A DNA stretch of 63,949 bases from an uncultured Saprospiraceae bacterium (lineage in GTDB: Bacteria; Bacteroidota; Bacteroidia; Chitinophagales; Saprospiraceae), in NCBI GenBank assembly GCA_905480605.1, contig CAJQRD010000064.1, positions 1-63,949 on the forward strand, given 5' to 3'. The notes beneath the pieces are model-generated. The model made no database searches and was not told the DNA's origin. It saw nothing but the letters and a program-made list of their open reading frames with translations. Both the position numbers and the translations under genes were made by a program. Positions 7,853 through 17,671 of this stretch are shown here, in pieces (position 1 is the stretch's first letter; each line of letters begins with the position of its first letter).

Positions 7853-9433
7853 ATGGGCCTTATACAAGAAATAGAGAAAAGAAAGACATTTGGGATTATT
7901 TCTCACCCGGATGCAGGTAAGACAACTTTGACAGAAAAACTTTTGTTATTTGGTGGTGCTATTCAAGTGGCCGGTGCTGTAAAGTCCAACAAAATAAAGA
8001 AGCACGCCACTTCTGACTTTATGGAGATAGAGCGACAAAGAGGAATATCTGTGGCTACTTCAGTAATGGCTTTTGAATATAGAGATAAGCAAATCAATAT
8101 TTTAGATACTCCTGGTCACAAAGATTTCGCTGAAGACACCTACCGGACATTAACGGCGGTCGATAGTGCTATTGTAGTAATTGATGTTGCCAAAGGTGTG
8201 GAGGAGCAAACAGAAAATCTGGTTAAGGTTTGCCGTACACGTAGTACACCGATGATTGTTTTCATCAATAAGATGGATAGAGAAGGAAAAGATGGTTTTG
8301 ATCTATTGGATGATATTGAAGGCAAATTGGGAATGACTGCCTGTCCATTAAGTTGGCCAATTGGTATGGGACAAAGGTTTAAGGGAGTTTATAATATTTA
8401 TGAGAAAAAAGTGCGTTTATTTTCTGCTCACGGAAAACAAGTAGAAGAAGAAACAATCGAAATAAATGATTTATCAGATCCTATCATCAATGAAGTGCTA
8501 GGGGAGTCGGTTGCAAATGAATTGAGAGAGGAGATAGATATGATTAACCAGATTTATCCGCCGTTTGACAAGGAAGCTTATGCAAAAGGTGAATTGAATC
8601 CTGTTTTTTTTGGAAGTGCTATCAATAATTTCGGTGTAAAAGAAATGTTAGACTGTTTTGTTGAGATCGCGCCATCACCTTTGCCAAGAGAAACAGAAGA
8701 ACGAGTAGTTTTACCTACAGAAGAAAAGTTTACCGGATTTATATTTAAGATTCATGCAAATATGGATCCTAAGCATAGAGATAGAATTGCTTTTTTAAGA
8801 GTTTGTTCTGGTGTGTTTGAGCGAAATACAAATTACTACCACGTAAGACAAAACAAAAAAATGAAATTCTCTAATCCAACGATGTTTATGGCCTCTAAAA
8901 AGAGTATTGTTGATGATGCCTACCCAGGTGATATTGTAGGTATCTACGATTCTGGTAATTTTAAAATTGGAGATTCAATGACTGAAGGAGAAATAATCCA
9001 CTTTAAAGGAATTCCTTCTTTTTCTCCTGAGCAATTTAGATATATCAACAATGCTGATCCAATGAAGACTAAGCAGTTGAATAAAGGAATTGATCAATTG
9101 ATGGAAGAAGGGGTTGCGCAGTTATTCACAAAAATAGATTCCAACAGAAAAATAATTGGGACGGTTGGAGCTCTTCAATTTGATGTGATCCAACATAGAT
9201 TAGAACATGAGTATGGGGCAAAGTGTAGCTACGAAGGTTTAGCAATGCACAAGGCTTGTTGGGTGTCTAGTGAGAGTCAAGAAGCATTGGATGAATTGAA
9301 AGCAAGGCGTCGTAACAACATTGCAATAGACAAAGATGGCAAACTGGTTTATTTAGCGGAATCTTCTTGGACACTAAAAATGGCCCAAGATAATCACCCT
9401 GACGTAACCTTCCACACAACAAGTGAATTTTAA
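7853..9433 (+). CDS. prfC: Peptide chain release factor 3
   Basis: 526 residues, the normal length of RF3, a translational GTPase that recycles RF1 and RF2 from the ribosome after peptide release. The GTPase motifs are in place: G1 SHPDAGKTT (about residues 17-25), RGIS in switch I, G3 DTPGHKDF (near residues 86-93) and G4 NKMD (near residues 139-142). The C-terminal half has the RF3-specific domains, with [10 protein letters not shown] and [18 protein letters not shown]. It stands alone between its promoter box and a strong bidirectional terminator at 9501-9532. Confidence 0.97.
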   Translation: MGLIQEIEKRKTFGIISHPDAGKTTLTEKLLLFGGAIQVAGAVKSNKIKKHATSDFMEIERQRGISVATSVMAFEYRDKQINILDTPGHKDFAEDTYRTLTAVDSAIVVIDVAKGVEEQTENLVKVCRTRSTPMIVFINKMDREGKDGFDLLDDIEGKLGMTACPLSWPIGMGQRFKGVYNIYEKKVRLFSAHGKQVEEETIEINDLSDPIINEVLGESVANELREEIDMINQIYPPFDKEAYAKGELNPVFFGSAINNFGVKEMLDCFVEIAPSPLPRETEERVVLPTEEKFTGFIFKIHANMDPKHRDRIAFLRVCSGVFERNTNYYHVRQNKKMKFSNPTMFMASKKSIVDDAYPGDIVGIYDSGNFKIGDSMTEGEIIHFKGIPSFSPEQFRYINNADPMKTKQLNKGIDQLMEEGVAQLFTKIDSNRKIIGTVGALQFDVIQHRLEHEYGAKCSYEGLAMHKACWVSSESQEALDELKARRRNNIAIDKDGKLVYLAESSWTLKMAQDNHPDVTFHTTSEF

Positions 9434-9500
9434 TAAAATTGTCTCTTTTTTTGTGATGCTAAAATGATTTGCGAAGCTAATTACTAGATAATAGGAATAA

Positions 9501-9532
9501 AAAAAGCTTGGATAATTTTATCCAAGCTTTTT
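9501..9532 (+). terminator. Terminator after prfC
   Basis: AAAAAGCTTGGATAA pairs perfectly with TTATCCAAGCTTTTT around a TT centre (in practice a loop of 4-6 nt). A-tract and T-tract flank both sides, so it can work on either strand. Confidence 0.85.
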
Positions 9533-9625
9533 AATTTAAATTCTTAATTCTTAATTTTCATGATCAGAAGTTTTTATAGGGAATTCCTTAGTTTTTCACA
9601 TATAAGAACCAGATCTTTTTTTAAT

Positions 9626-9667
9626 TCATAATTCATAATTCATAATTCATAATTCATAATTTATAAT
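9626..9667. repeat. Second heptamer array (TCATAAT)5
   Basis: Five exact TCATAAT units (9626-9660) and one variant TTATAAT (9661-9667) form the same heptamer family as 1566-1838, but all of the T type. Two TCTTAAT heptamers also occur at 9542-9555. The array lies about 60 bp from the 3' end of the minus-strand lipoprotein gene. Confidence 0.9.
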
Positions 9668-9727
9668 TTTCCCACTACTCTCTTCCCCAATTATTAATAT
9701 TCCTTATTAATCATTAATTTCAGAAAC

Positions 9728-10657
9728 TTATTCCTTAAACCGAATAACCCGCCCCTTAGTTTTCTTATTCTTCGCAAGATCCATAAACGAATCCTTAAAT
9801 CTAATTTGATTTCCAAATATATCAGCTGTAGGGTCATCGCACGAAATCACTTCGCCTGGTAAATGCATTTTGGTAATAATACTAGCATCACCAAATAGGA
9901 TTTGCATCATACCCGCACCTTCTTCACCCATGTCATCTATATTTTTTCCTCCAGTAAGATTATCATCGATAAAACCTTCTGAAAAATCCTGAGAAGGAAT
10001 AGTAATAATTCCATTCCTTAAATCAGCTTCATATTTTGTAATCATGCTCTTTAATTTATCCAAAGCTTTAGTCTTTTCTGCTTCGTTTTTGTCTTTATCG
10101 AGGGCAGACAATGACTCTGCCATTTCTGTGAACTCATCGTAATTGTTGTATTCAAATGAAAGACCAAATTTGGCAATTTGGTCTACTTTATTTGAAACCA
10201 CATTGAAATTCATCTTTTTAAATGACTCTGAGTTTTTTAATGTATTCTTAATACTGTCAGGCATGACATCATAAAGATTAAAAGTCGTATCAATGTCTTC
10301 CATTGTAGTTGGGTTGGTTAATTGATCCATGATGTCATCAAAATTTTGAATGTCACTGAAGTCATTATCATCATCCTTTTTATCGTGATTTTGTTCATGT
10401 TCTTTATTCTTTGGTTCTGTACTCCCATCATCGCTTTCGTAATCATGACTTTGATGCTCATGGTCAGAACTTTTTTGCATACCATCTCCCACACCTTCAA
10501 ACATTGATGCCATTTCAAGCATAGAACTCATGTCGTAATTGACTGTTAATTTGCCTGAGCCATCTTTGTTTATCCAAATCTCATTTTCAACATCTGAACA
10601 TGAGCTAAAAAAGGCAATTCCTATTATGATTAATAAGTAGATTTTAATTTTTTTCAT
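9728..10657 (-). CDS. Lipoprotein with His/Asp-rich insert, function unknown
   Basis: 309 residues. The N-terminal hydrophobic stretch ends in a lipobox (FFSSC, Cys at residue 20), so the protein should be lipidated and anchored in the envelope. The first strands (IWINKDGSGKLTVNYDMS) look like a beta-sheet start. Residues about 63-105 form a low-complexity region rich in His, Asp, Glu and Lys (DHEHQSHDYESDD and similar) that could bind metal ions. The remainder is alpha/beta. I do not recognise the family; metal binding is inference from composition. It is monocistronic and flanked by a heptamer array and a pseudogene. Confidence 0.75.
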   Translation of the reverse strand: MKKIKIYLLIIIGIAFFSSCSDVENEIWINKDGSGKLTVNYDMSSMLEMASMFEGVGDGMQKSSDHEHQSHDYESDDGSTEPKNKEHEQNHDKKDDDNDFSDIQNFDDIMDQLTNPTTMEDIDTTFNLYDVMPDSIKNTLKNSESFKKMNFNVVSNKVDQIAKFGLSFEYNNYDEFTEMAESLSALDKDKNEAEKTKALDKLKSMITKYEADLRNGIITIPSQDFSEGFIDDNLTGGKNIDDMGEEGAGMMQILFGDASIITKMHLPGEVISCDDPTADIFGNQIRFKDSFMDLAKNKKTKGRVIRFKE

Positions 10658-10724
10658 TGTATTTGCTTGACATTATAAGTATAGCGATAGTTTTTAATTA
10701 AACTATCTTTTAATACTAAGATAA

Positions 10725-11543
10725 CTAAATATCTCCTCTATAAATTCCCAGAAATTTCAATTCTTGGGTGACTATGGATTGTTTATCGACCACTGCCCTA
10801 AATTGTTGGATAGACTCTAATTTTAAATCTAGGTGAGAGCAGTATTTATTGATTTAACCTGGGACTGGATAAGATTGTAGCTTACTGAGGTTAATATCTA
10901 GATTTTTATCGGGATGAGTACTTTTAATAGGCTTCATTTTTGATACTTTGTTTTTAAATACAAAGATGCTTTATTAGCATCTTCAATTACAGGATCTTAC
11001 ATGTTTTTTGAAATGATAAAGAATTGTGTAAAATTGATATTTTCAGATGCAATACTATTTTCGAGTATTCCCAAGTTATAGATTTCACTTTCTAATTGAC
11101 TGCCTATTGCTGCTACTGATTTGTTTTTTAATTGTGATACCTTTTCTTCAGCATTTACTGTACCTGCAGGTTCTAAAAATTTAACATTTGAGTACATTTT
11201 TAAAAAACCCCTGCACTGAAAAATGACCATCGGAAGCGATATCACTTATTATACATATTTTAACTTGGTTCCTTTAGGCCAATTAAATTATGTCGAATTG
11301 ATAGGTTTTTTCTTCAACGATATTAAATTGACGCTCTCGCAGTATACGATAGTTTTGAAGTGTGATTCCAGTAATAGAATATTCAATAGCAAGGACACCA
11401 AGTTTTATAAATTTTTATTCTAAACAATGGGCCAGATTAATAAATGAATGCGTTGAAACGATATCTATTGGTTCTTTAAAGTAAGTATATGCCGCCACTT
11501 GGAGAAAACTACTTTTCTTTCTTAATTTGACGACCTTATCCAT
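10725..11543 (-). pseudogene. pheA: Decayed prephenate dehydratase (catalytic plus ACT domain)
   Basis: Translating the minus strand in pieces recovers almost all of a prephenate dehydratase, the enzyme converting prephenate to phenylpyruvate in phenylalanine synthesis. From ATG 11543 the pieces are: KKSSFLQVAAYTYFKEPIDIV, stop at 11415-11417; KLGVLAIEYSITG then LQNYRILRE (intact enzymes have GVLAIENSIAG...LQNY.LL); stop at 11283-11285; after a frameshift, SLPMVIFQCRGFL to AAIGSQLESEIYNLGIL and NFTQFFIIS (11245-10997; the TRF motif reads TQF); then NKASLYLK; finally the ACT domain with DINLSKLQSYPVPG, a stop and LGIYRGDI (10937-10725). Total span is 819 bp, or 273 codons, about the length of an intact enzyme. 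The start overlaps the upstream gene's stop by 8 bp, so they were once an operon. At least four stops and two frame changes make function impossible. Confidence 0.9.
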
Positions 11544-13080
11544 TAATGGCTAATTTTGATTGTATAATTTCCTTCATTGATTTACCTTGAATTTTGCTTT
11601 CTAGCCAAGAAATAATATCTAAATATAAAAATGGTCTTTTTTCAAAATCTTCTTTTTCGATTTCAATCAGTTTGTCTTTCAGTAGTTTAAATTCTTCATT
11701 CATTTTTGAAGCTTGCATTGTTGTTGTTTTCCGCAAGAATTTAATTATTTCTAATTGAACCTTTTGAAGTTCCTTTAGTTTTGAAAGAAATCGATAAAGT
11801 GACTTTATTTGATAGCTTACCAATTCTTCATTTCCCAAATCAAAATGAGCAATTAAATTTAAAATTTTTGAAAAACTTTGTATGTCAGTTCTAAATTCTG
11901 GAATATTGTTATTGGCTATTTTATTGAGATAGAATATGCATTTATCTAAGTCGCCTCGACCAAAATAGACACAACCTAGCTTATGATTGAAAATTAGTAT
12001 TCTGTGTGGATCCCAGCCATAAGTATTGTCAATTAGAACTTTTTCCAGTTCTTTTAATGGAGAGACGTCAGAACTGTATTCTGCATTTAAGAAAATACCA
12101 TTCAATAAGTGAACGTATTTAATTAAATAATACATTGAGAGATCATTTTGTGATAAATGAGGTTTTGTTAAAATATCGAAATCTAAAAATTTTGAGTAAG
12201 CATCATTAAAACGCAGACGGCGACCAGTCATAAATATTGCGTTCAAAAGGTTATGCACACCTTTGACATATTGCGAAATTGCAGAGAAACGCATTGACTT
12301 ATTTTTATGAAATAATTCTACCCATTTAAAAGCGTATTTGTAATAATTTGGAAAATCCTGGGTCATATTGTAAAACCAAACATAAGATTGAAAGAGATAT
12401 AGCTTTTGATAAAATTTTAAATCTGAAACATTGTGATTAGGAATTAATTTGTTAAATAGGTTTATCACCCTCTCATAATCTTCTTTACTTTTAGTATATC
12501 CATGTCGCAAATACTCTCCATACAATAAAAGAGATGCATTAGACAATTGATTGGTAAGCGCTATTTCTTTTAAAGTTTCACTTGATTGAGTACTCAATTC
12601 ATCTGCTTTTGAGGCCATACTGCCTGTCACATGCTGGCTTTCAATCCGTTTTTCAAAATATAATATTGACAAAGAAAGTGTTTCATAATCTATATCAAAA
12701 GCTTGTCGTTTGGCTTTGTCTAATATATCGAGACATGATTTGTACATCCCACGTTCATAAAGAATCTTTGCAAAATCAATTTGTTCTCTAATTTGGATCT
12801 CTTCGTATTTGCTTCTTTCTATTAATCTCAAACATGTTAAAATCTGTTTAAATAGGTTAGCCTTTAAATTAGAAATTTGACTTTTTTTAAGAGCTGGAAT
12901 TTTTTTAAGAACTTTTTCTTCTTCAATTATTTTTTGCTTAGCGATTAAATCAAATAATTGAACAAATAAGCTATCTGATGTACTCGCATTTCTATTTACA
13001 TAAAGCCTAAAACTTCTTTTTTCAGCTTTTGTCAAGCTGTTTATTAAAGAAACTAATTTATCTTTTTGAAGCTTTGGCAT
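11536..13080 (-). CDS. Hypothetical helical-repeat (TPR-like) protein
   Basis: 514 residues, nearly all predicted helical, starting MPKLQKDKLVSLINSLTKAE. Pairs of amphipathic helices recur (for example ILYERGMYKSCLDILDKAKR), as in TPR or related alpha-solenoids. There is no signal peptide or membrane helix, so it is likely cytoplasmic. Similar proteins are common as unnamed genes in Bacteroidota (general recollection). It is divergently transcribed from leuA over a 154-bp spacer that holds a long inverted repeat. It was followed by pheA in the same unit, now a pseudogene. Its function is unknown; a scaffold or protein-interaction role is the only reasonable inference. Confidence 0.8.
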   Translation of the reverse strand: MPKLQKDKLVSLINSLTKAEKRSFRLYVNRNASTSDSLFVQLFDLIAKQKIIEEEKVLKKIPALKKSQISNLKANLFKQILTCLRLIERSKYEEIQIREQIDFAKILYERGMYKSCLDILDKAKRQAFDIDYETLSLSILYFEKRIESQHVTGSMASKADELSTQSSETLKEIALTNQLSNASLLLYGEYLRHGYTKSKEDYERVINLFNKLIPNHNVSDLKFYQKLYLFQSYVWFYNMTQDFPNYYKYAFKWVELFHKNKSMRFSAISQYVKGVHNLLNAIFMTGRRLRFNDAYSKFLDFDILTKPHLSQNDLSMYYLIKYVHLLNGIFLNAEYSSDVSPLKELEKVLIDNTYGWDPHRILIFNHKLGCVYFGRGDLDKCIFYLNKIANNNIPEFRTDIQSFSKILNLIAHFDLGNEELVSYQIKSLYRFLSKLKELQKVQLEIIKFLRKTTTMQASKMNEEFKLLKDKLIEIEKEDFEKRPFLYLDIISWLESKIQGKSMKEIIQSKLAING

Positions 13081-13140
13081 TGTAATTTTATTGTCGTTAT
13101 TTAATTGATATACAATCAGATATAGTTATAAATAAGATTT

Positions 13141-13174
13141 TGAGCATTGGATAATTTAAATTATTTGATGCTCA
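13141..13174. promoter_or_regulatory. Long inverted repeat between divergent genes, before leuA
   Basis: TGAGCAT (13141-13147) pairs with ATGCTCA (13168-13174). The interior holds three G-T pairs and the palindrome ATAATTTAAATTAT, giving a nearly continuous 17-bp half-site. It lies 61 bp before the leuA start and 61 bp from the start of the divergent gene. It could be a shared operator or a leader hairpin. Confidence 0.5.
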
Positions 13175-13234
13175 TAAGATTTAAGACAATGATAATTTTA
13201 TACTAATAATTTAAAAAGCCTAAGGTATATAATT

Positions 13235-14401
13235 ATGTCTGATAAACAAGTTTTCATTTTTGATACAACTCTGCGTGATGGCGAACAAGTTCCCGGGTGC
13301 AAGTTAAATCATAAGGAAAAATTAAAAGTAGCAAAAGGAATTGAAGCTTTAGGCGTTGATGTTCTAGAAGCTGGATTTCCAATTTCCAGTCCTGGAGACT
13401 TTCAGGCTGTAGAACTTATAAGCAAAGAGATTCGAGAGCCTATTATTTGTGCATTGTCAAGGGCTGTAGAGGCAGATGTCAAATGTGCGGCAGAAGCTTT
13501 AAAACATGCACAACGTCCTAGAATCCATACGGGTATCGGAACTTCAGAGCAACATATAAAATATAAATTCAAATCATCGCCAGAGGGAATTATTGAAAGA
13601 GCTAAAGCAGCAGTTAAATACGCCAAGTCATTTGTAGAGGATGTAGAGTTTTTTGCTGAAGATGCAGGAAGGACTGACAATGTATATCTAGCAAAAGTTA
13701 TCGAGGCAGTAATTTCTGCGGGAGCAACAGTTGTCAACATTCCAGACACTACAGGTTATTGCTTGCCCTATGAGTACGGGCACAAAATCGCTTTTCTAAA
13801 GGAGCATGTAAAAAATATTGACAAAGTCATTATTTCAGCGCACTGCCATAATGATTTAGGTTTAGCTACAGCAAATTCTCTTGTAGGAGTTGAGCATGGT
13901 GTAAGACAAATTGAATGCACTTTAAATGGTATTGGTGAACGTGCAGGAAACACTTCTTTGGAAGAAGTTGTAATGGTTTTGAAACAAAAATATAAGTCCA
14001 AATACTTTACAAACATCAATACACAAATGTTGAATCCATTGAGTCGCTTGGTTTCTGAAAGTATGTCCATGCCAGTACAAGCCAACAAGGCAATAGTTGG
14101 TGAAAATGCATTTGCTCATTCTTCAGGTATTCACCAAGATGGAGTGATTAAAAACAGGTTGAATTATGAGATTATAAATCCGCTAGATGTTGGTGTTGAT
14201 AAATCTCAAATAGTTTTAACAGCAAGGAGCGGAAGAGCGGCATTGGCTTATAGAGCTAAAGAAGTGGGTTATGAATTAAGCAAAGATGAATTGGATATTG
14301 CTTACCGTCAATTTATTCAATTGGCAGACAGAAAGAAGCAAGTAGAGTCCTATGAATTGGAGACAATGTTGTCGCAGTCATTTAGAATGGTGAACGTATA
14401 A
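13235..14401 (+). CDS. leuA: 2-isopropylmalate synthase, short form
   Basis: 388 residues. It condenses 2-oxoisovalerate with acetyl-CoA in the first committed step of leucine synthesis. The TIM-barrel signature [13 protein letters not shown] (residues 9-21) has the metal and catalytic residues, and [13 protein letters not shown] (about residues 203-215) carries the second metal-binding His motif. [14 protein letters not shown] follows. The protein ends soon after the SGIHQDG region and lacks the C-terminal LeuA dimer (leucine-binding) domain of the roughly 500-residue enzymes, so classical leucine feedback is not expected at this enzyme (inference). It is the first gene of leuACDB, 1 bp before leuC. 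Confidence 0.95.
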   Translation: MSDKQVFIFDTTLRDGEQVPGCKLNHKEKLKVAKGIEALGVDVLEAGFPISSPGDFQAVELISKEIREPIICALSRAVEADVKCAAEALKHAQRPRIHTGIGTSEQHIKYKFKSSPEGIIERAKAAVKYAKSFVEDVEFFAEDAGRTDNVYLAKVIEAVISAGATVVNIPDTTGYCLPYEYGHKIAFLKEHVKNIDKVIISAHCHNDLGLATANSLVGVEHGVRQIECTLNGIGERAGNTSLEEVVMVLKQKYKSKYFTNINTQMLNPLSRLVSESMSMPVQANKAIVGENAFAHSSGIHQDGVIKNRLNYEIINPLDVGVDKSQIVLTARSGRAALAYRAKEVGYELSKDELDIAYRQFIQLADRKKQVESYELETMLSQSFRMVNV

Positions 14402-14402
14402 T

Positions 14403-15785
14403 ATGGGTAAAACAATGTTTGATAAAATTTGGGATCAACATGTTGTCAAGGAGATTCCAGGTGGCCGCCAAGTTATTTATATTGATCAACACTTTATCCA
14501 TGAGGTGACTAGCCCTCAGGCATTTGCAGGAATGCGAAAAAGGGGTATTAATGTATTTAGAAAAAGAAAAACATTGGCAACTGCTGATCACAACGTCCCT
14601 ACATTAAATCAAAATCAACCAATCAAAGAACCTCTTTCAAAAAAACAAGTTGATACTTTGATTCAGAACTGTAAGGACTTTGATGTAGAACTGTATGGAC
14701 TTGGACATGAACGCCAAGGAATTGTGCATGTCATAGGGCCCGAACTCGGACTGACCAAGCCAGGTAAAACAATTGTTTGTGGTGATAGTCATACTTCTAC
14801 ACATGGTGCCTTTGGTGCAATAGCTTTCGGAATCGGGACTAGTCAAGTTGAGCAGGTATTGTCAACACAATGTTTGATCCTCCAAAAGCCCAAACGCATG
14901 TTAATAAATGTTAATGGGGAGCTGTCGAAGGGGACGACTGCCAAAGATATTATTTTGTATATTATTTCTAAAATGACTGTTGGGGGATGCACTGGATTCT
15001 TTGTTGAATACGCTGGTGACACAATTGAACGATTGTCGATGGAGGCACGCATGACGGTTTGTAATATGAGTATAGAAATGGGTGCAAGAGGAGGATTAAT
15101 TGCACCTGATCAGATAACTTACAATTATCTAAAGGGACGGGTTTTCTCTCCGGATGAAAAGGAATTTAATAAAGCCATTAGTTATTGGGAAAGTCTTAAG
15201 ACGGATGCAAATGCAGAATTTGATAAGGTTATAAATATTGATGCAACTGATATAGAACCAATGATAACTTACGGCACAAATCCTGGAATGGGAATTAAAA
15301 TAACAGAAGCAATACCACACATTAATTCTGATTCCTTTTCGAAGTCTCTGTCATATATGAATTTTAATCCAGGAGAAAATATGATTGGTAAACAAATTCA
15401 AAATGTATTCATTGGGAGCTGTACAAATGCTAGAATAGAGGACTTAAGAGAAGTTGCAAAATTTATAAAAGGGAAACAAAAGTCATTACAAGTTAAAGCA
15501 ATGATTGTCCCGGGTTCTAAACAAGTTGAATTGCAAGCCAGGCAAGAAGGACTTGATAAAATATTTAAACAAGCAGGATTTGAATTACGCGAAGCAGGAT
15601 GTTCTGCATGCTTGAGCATGAATGAAGATAAAATTCCTTCAGGTGAATATTGTGTATCTACTTCAAATAGAAATTTTGAAGGAAGACAAGGGCCTGGTGC
15701 TCGTACAATTCTAGTAAGTCCGTTGATGGCTGCTGCAGCAGCAATTGAAGGTAAAATAGTTGATGTTCGAAAATATTTGAATTAA
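14403..15785 (+). CDS. leuC: 3-isopropylmalate dehydratase large subunit
   Basis: 460 residues, the normal length. With LeuD it isomerises 2-isopropylmalate to 3-isopropylmalate in leucine synthesis. The aconitase-type [4Fe-4S] cluster ligands are visible in [11 protein letters not shown] (Cys near residue 340) and [10 protein letters not shown] (Cys pair near residues 400-403). [12 protein letters not shown] is the active-site loop. It begins 1 bp after leuA and is followed after 3 bp by leuD, so the four leu genes form one tightly packed transcript. Confidence 0.97.
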   Translation: MGKTMFDKIWDQHVVKEIPGGRQVIYIDQHFIHEVTSPQAFAGMRKRGINVFRKRKTLATADHNVPTLNQNQPIKEPLSKKQVDTLIQNCKDFDVELYGLGHERQGIVHVIGPELGLTKPGKTIVCGDSHTSTHGAFGAIAFGIGTSQVEQVLSTQCLILQKPKRMLINVNGELSKGTTAKDIILYIISKMTVGGCTGFFVEYAGDTIERLSMEARMTVCNMSIEMGARGGLIAPDQITYNYLKGRVFSPDEKEFNKAISYWESLKTDANAEFDKVINIDATDIEPMITYGTNPGMGIKITEAIPHINSDSFSKSLSYMNFNPGENMIGKQIQNVFIGSCTNARIEDLREVAKFIKGKQKSLQVKAMIVPGSKQVELQARQEGLDKIFKQAGFELREAGCSACLSMNEDKIPSGEYCVSTSNRNFEGRQGPGARTILVSPLMAAAAAIEGKIVDVRKYLN

Positions 15786-15788
15786 GAT

Positions 15789-16379
15789 ATGGATAAATTT
15801 ATAAGACTGAAATCAACAGCTGTGCCTATACCAGTAGAAGATATTGATACAGATCAAATTATACCCGCACGTTTCTTAAAGGCAACTACGAGAGATGGGT
15901 TTGGGTCTAATCTTTTCAGAGACTGGCGATTTGACAACAATGGTAATTCGATTCACGATTTTGTTTTAAATAACAATATTTATAAAGGACAAATTTTAAT
16001 AGCTGGCAGAAATTTTGGTTGTGGTTCTAGTCGTGAACATGCTGCATGGGCATTGGGAGATTATGGATTTAGGGTTATTATCTCAAGTTTCTTTGCTGAT
16101 ATTTTTAAATCTAACGCACTTAATAATGGAATACTTCCCCTGCAAGTTGAAGATAAGATATTGCATTTGATTTTTAAAGAAATAGAAAAGAATGCATCAG
16201 CTGAATTTGAAGTTGATTTGGAGAGACAAACTTTATCCTCTGAGGAGATTGGTGATGTCAGTTTTGAAATTGACAGTTACAAAAAAAAGTGTTTGCTAAA
16301 TGGATATGATGATATAGATTTTTTAATATCCATCAGATCTGAAATAGAAGAATTCGAAAAAATACAAGAAACGTATTAA
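15789..16379 (+). CDS. leuD: 3-isopropylmalate dehydratase small subunit
   Basis: 196 residues, the usual length. It is the swivelling aconitase domain-4 partner of LeuC. The N-terminus has [20 protein letters not shown], and [17 protein letters not shown] (about residues 75-91) is the substrate-recognition loop typical of the subunit. It is 3 bp after leuC and 1 bp before leuB. Confidence 0.97.
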   Translation: MDKFIRLKSTAVPIPVEDIDTDQIIPARFLKATTRDGFGSNLFRDWRFDNNGNSIHDFVLNNNIYKGQILIAGRNFGCGSSREHAAWALGDYGFRVIISSFFADIFKSNALNNGILPLQVEDKILHLIFKEIEKNASAEFEVDLERQTLSSEEIGDVSFEIDSYKKKCLLNGYDDIDFLISIRSEIEEFEKIQETY

Positions 16380-16380
16380 T

Positions 16381-17454
16381 ATGAAGAAGCATATTGCTGT
16401 TTTAAAAGGTGATGGAATTGGTCCAGAAGTCATAAATCAATCTTTAAAGGTTTTAGATGCAGTTGGTTTGTTATTTGGACATCAATTTCAATATGAAGAA
16501 TGCTTAATTGGTGGTATAGCAATAGATCAAACCGGTTCCCCTCTGCCAGAAAGAACAATTAAAGTTTGTAAGTCTACTGACGCTGTTTTATTAGGAGCGA
16601 TTGGTGATCCTAAATTTGACAATGATCCGTCAGCGAAAATTAGACCTGAACAGGGATTGTTGGAGTTGAGAAAAACTTTAGGTCTTTATGCTAATATTCG
16701 TCCTATTAAAATATACAAGTCCCTAATACATTTATCTCCTTTAAAAGCAGAACGTCTCGATGGAGTAGATATGGTTATCTATCGTGAACTAACTGGGGGT
16801 ATTTACTTTGGTAAGAAAGAGAAGGGTGAAGACTATGCGTCTGATCTATGTTTATATAATAAGTATGAAATAGAACGCATAGCCAATTTGGCATTCCTTG
16901 CCGCTACAAAACGAAATAGGAAATTATGCCTAGTTGACAAAGCAAATGTTTTAGAAAGTTCAAGACTTTGGCGAAAGACTGTTCAAGACATGTCTAAACA
17001 TTATCCAGAAGTAGCAGTGAGTTTCTTATATGTGGACAATGCTGCAATGCAATTAATTGTGAATCCATCTCAATTTGATGTAATCCTGACATCAAATATG
17101 TTTGGAGATATCTTGTCTGATGAAGCCAGTGTTCTGAGTGGATCAATTGGATTATTGGCCTCCTCATCTTTTGGTTTGGATAATAAACTGTATGAACCAG
17201 TACATGGATCCTATCCTCAAGCTAAAGGTATGGATATTGCAAATCCTATAGCCAGTATTCTTTCTGTTGAAATGATGTTGAGAGATTTTAAAATGACAGA
17301 AGAGGCAGATGTAGTTATGAGTGCAGTTGATTATTGTATTGAAAATAATATACTGACTGTAGATATAAATAAGAAGGCTGAATTAAAATGTTCAGAAGTT
17401 GGTAATGCAATGAGCAAGCAAATTGCCAAATACAAGACAGTTTCAATTTATTGA
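16381..17454 (+). CDS. leuB: 3-isopropylmalate dehydrogenase
   Basis: 357 residues, full length. It oxidatively decarboxylates 3-isopropylmalate to 2-oxoisocaproate with NAD. GDGIGPEV (residues 10-17) and RELTGGIYFG (about residues 137-146) are the family signatures, and NMFGDILSDEAS carries the metal-binding aspartates. It is the last gene of leuACDB. There is no terminator directly after it; the next 210 bp hold the promoter and attenuator of the ilv genes, so some leu read-through into ilv is possible but would meet the attenuator. Confidence 0.97.
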   Translation: MKKHIAVLKGDGIGPEVINQSLKVLDAVGLLFGHQFQYEECLIGGIAIDQTGSPLPERTIKVCKSTDAVLLGAIGDPKFDNDPSAKIRPEQGLLELRKTLGLYANIRPIKIYKSLIHLSPLKAERLDGVDMVIYRELTGGIYFGKKEKGEDYASDLCLYNKYEIERIANLAFLAATKRNRKLCLVDKANVLESSRLWRKTVQDMSKHYPEVAVSFLYVDNAAMQLIVNPSQFDVILTSNMFGDILSDEASVLSGSIGLLASSSFGLDNKLYEPVHGSYPQAKGMDIANPIASILSVEMMLRDFKMTEEADVVMSAVDYCIENNILTVDINKKAELKCSEVGNAMSKQIAKYKTVSIY

Positions 17455-17496
17455 AAATAATTTTTAATAATTTTTTTATTGGAATATGAACTACTC

Positions 17497-17504
17497 TACA
17501 TTTG
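17497..17504 (+). promoter_or_regulatory. Promoter -7 box of the ilv leader
   Basis: TACATTTG fits TAnnTTTG exactly. A TTG at 17479-17481 lies 15 bp upstream, shorter than usual. Transcription would start about 17510, just before the leader peptide start at 17532, so ilvDBNCA probably has its own promoter. Confidence 0.45.
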
Positions 17505-17531
17505 AATTTGATAAGTCTTCAAAGGACAGTT

Positions 17532-17594
17532 ATGAATACAAACATCAACAGTATAATTTCAATTATTATTAACAGTGTGATTATTATCACGTAA
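17532..17594 (+). CDS. Ile-rich leader peptide of the ilv attenuator
   Basis: A 20-codon open frame, ATG 17532 to TAA 17592-17594, reads MNTNINSIISIIINSVIIIT. Nine of 20 residues are isoleucine and one is valine, including two runs of three Ile codons. Such composition is the hallmark of leader peptides that sense charged tRNA-Ile. It sits directly upstream of an antiterminator/terminator pair and the isoleucine/valine gene ilvD. The stop codon ends 2 bp before the antiterminator arm (17597), so a ribosome at the stop would mask that arm. Stalling at the earlier Ile codons would leave it free. The peptide itself needs no function. Confidence 0.85.
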   Translation: MNTNINSIISIIINSVIIIT

Positions 17595-17596
17595 TG

Positions 17597-17660
17597 ATTG
17601 AGAATGGTATTTGAAAAAAATATAATAATAAAAGCCATCCTCATTGAGAATGGCTTTTTT
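17597..17660 (+). promoter_or_regulatory. Antiterminator/terminator of the ilv attenuator
   Basis: ATTGAGAATGG occurs twice: at 17597-17607 (arm 2) and at 17643-17653 (within the terminator's 3' side, arm 4). Between them lies AAAAGCCATCCTC (17630-17642, arm 3). Arm 3 can pair with arm 4 to make the terminator: 9 bp AAAAGCCAT/ATGGCTTTT, one mismatch, then CTC/GAG and a T-run at 17655-17660. It can equally pair with arm 2 to make the antiterminator. The T-run ends 11 bp before the ilvD ATG at 17672. With the leader peptide this is a complete ribosome-mediated transcription attenuator. Confidence 0.88.
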
Positions 17661-17671
17661 AATTGGCACAT

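Noticed and set aside
11223-11423. Plus-strand ORF of 66 residues
   Set aside because: It lies antisense to the decayed pheA, whose similarity explains the sequence.
13168-13206. Leader peptide ([12 protein letters not shown]) for leucine attenuation before leuA
   Set aside because: Only two Leu in 12 codons and no terminator or alternative hairpin before leuA.
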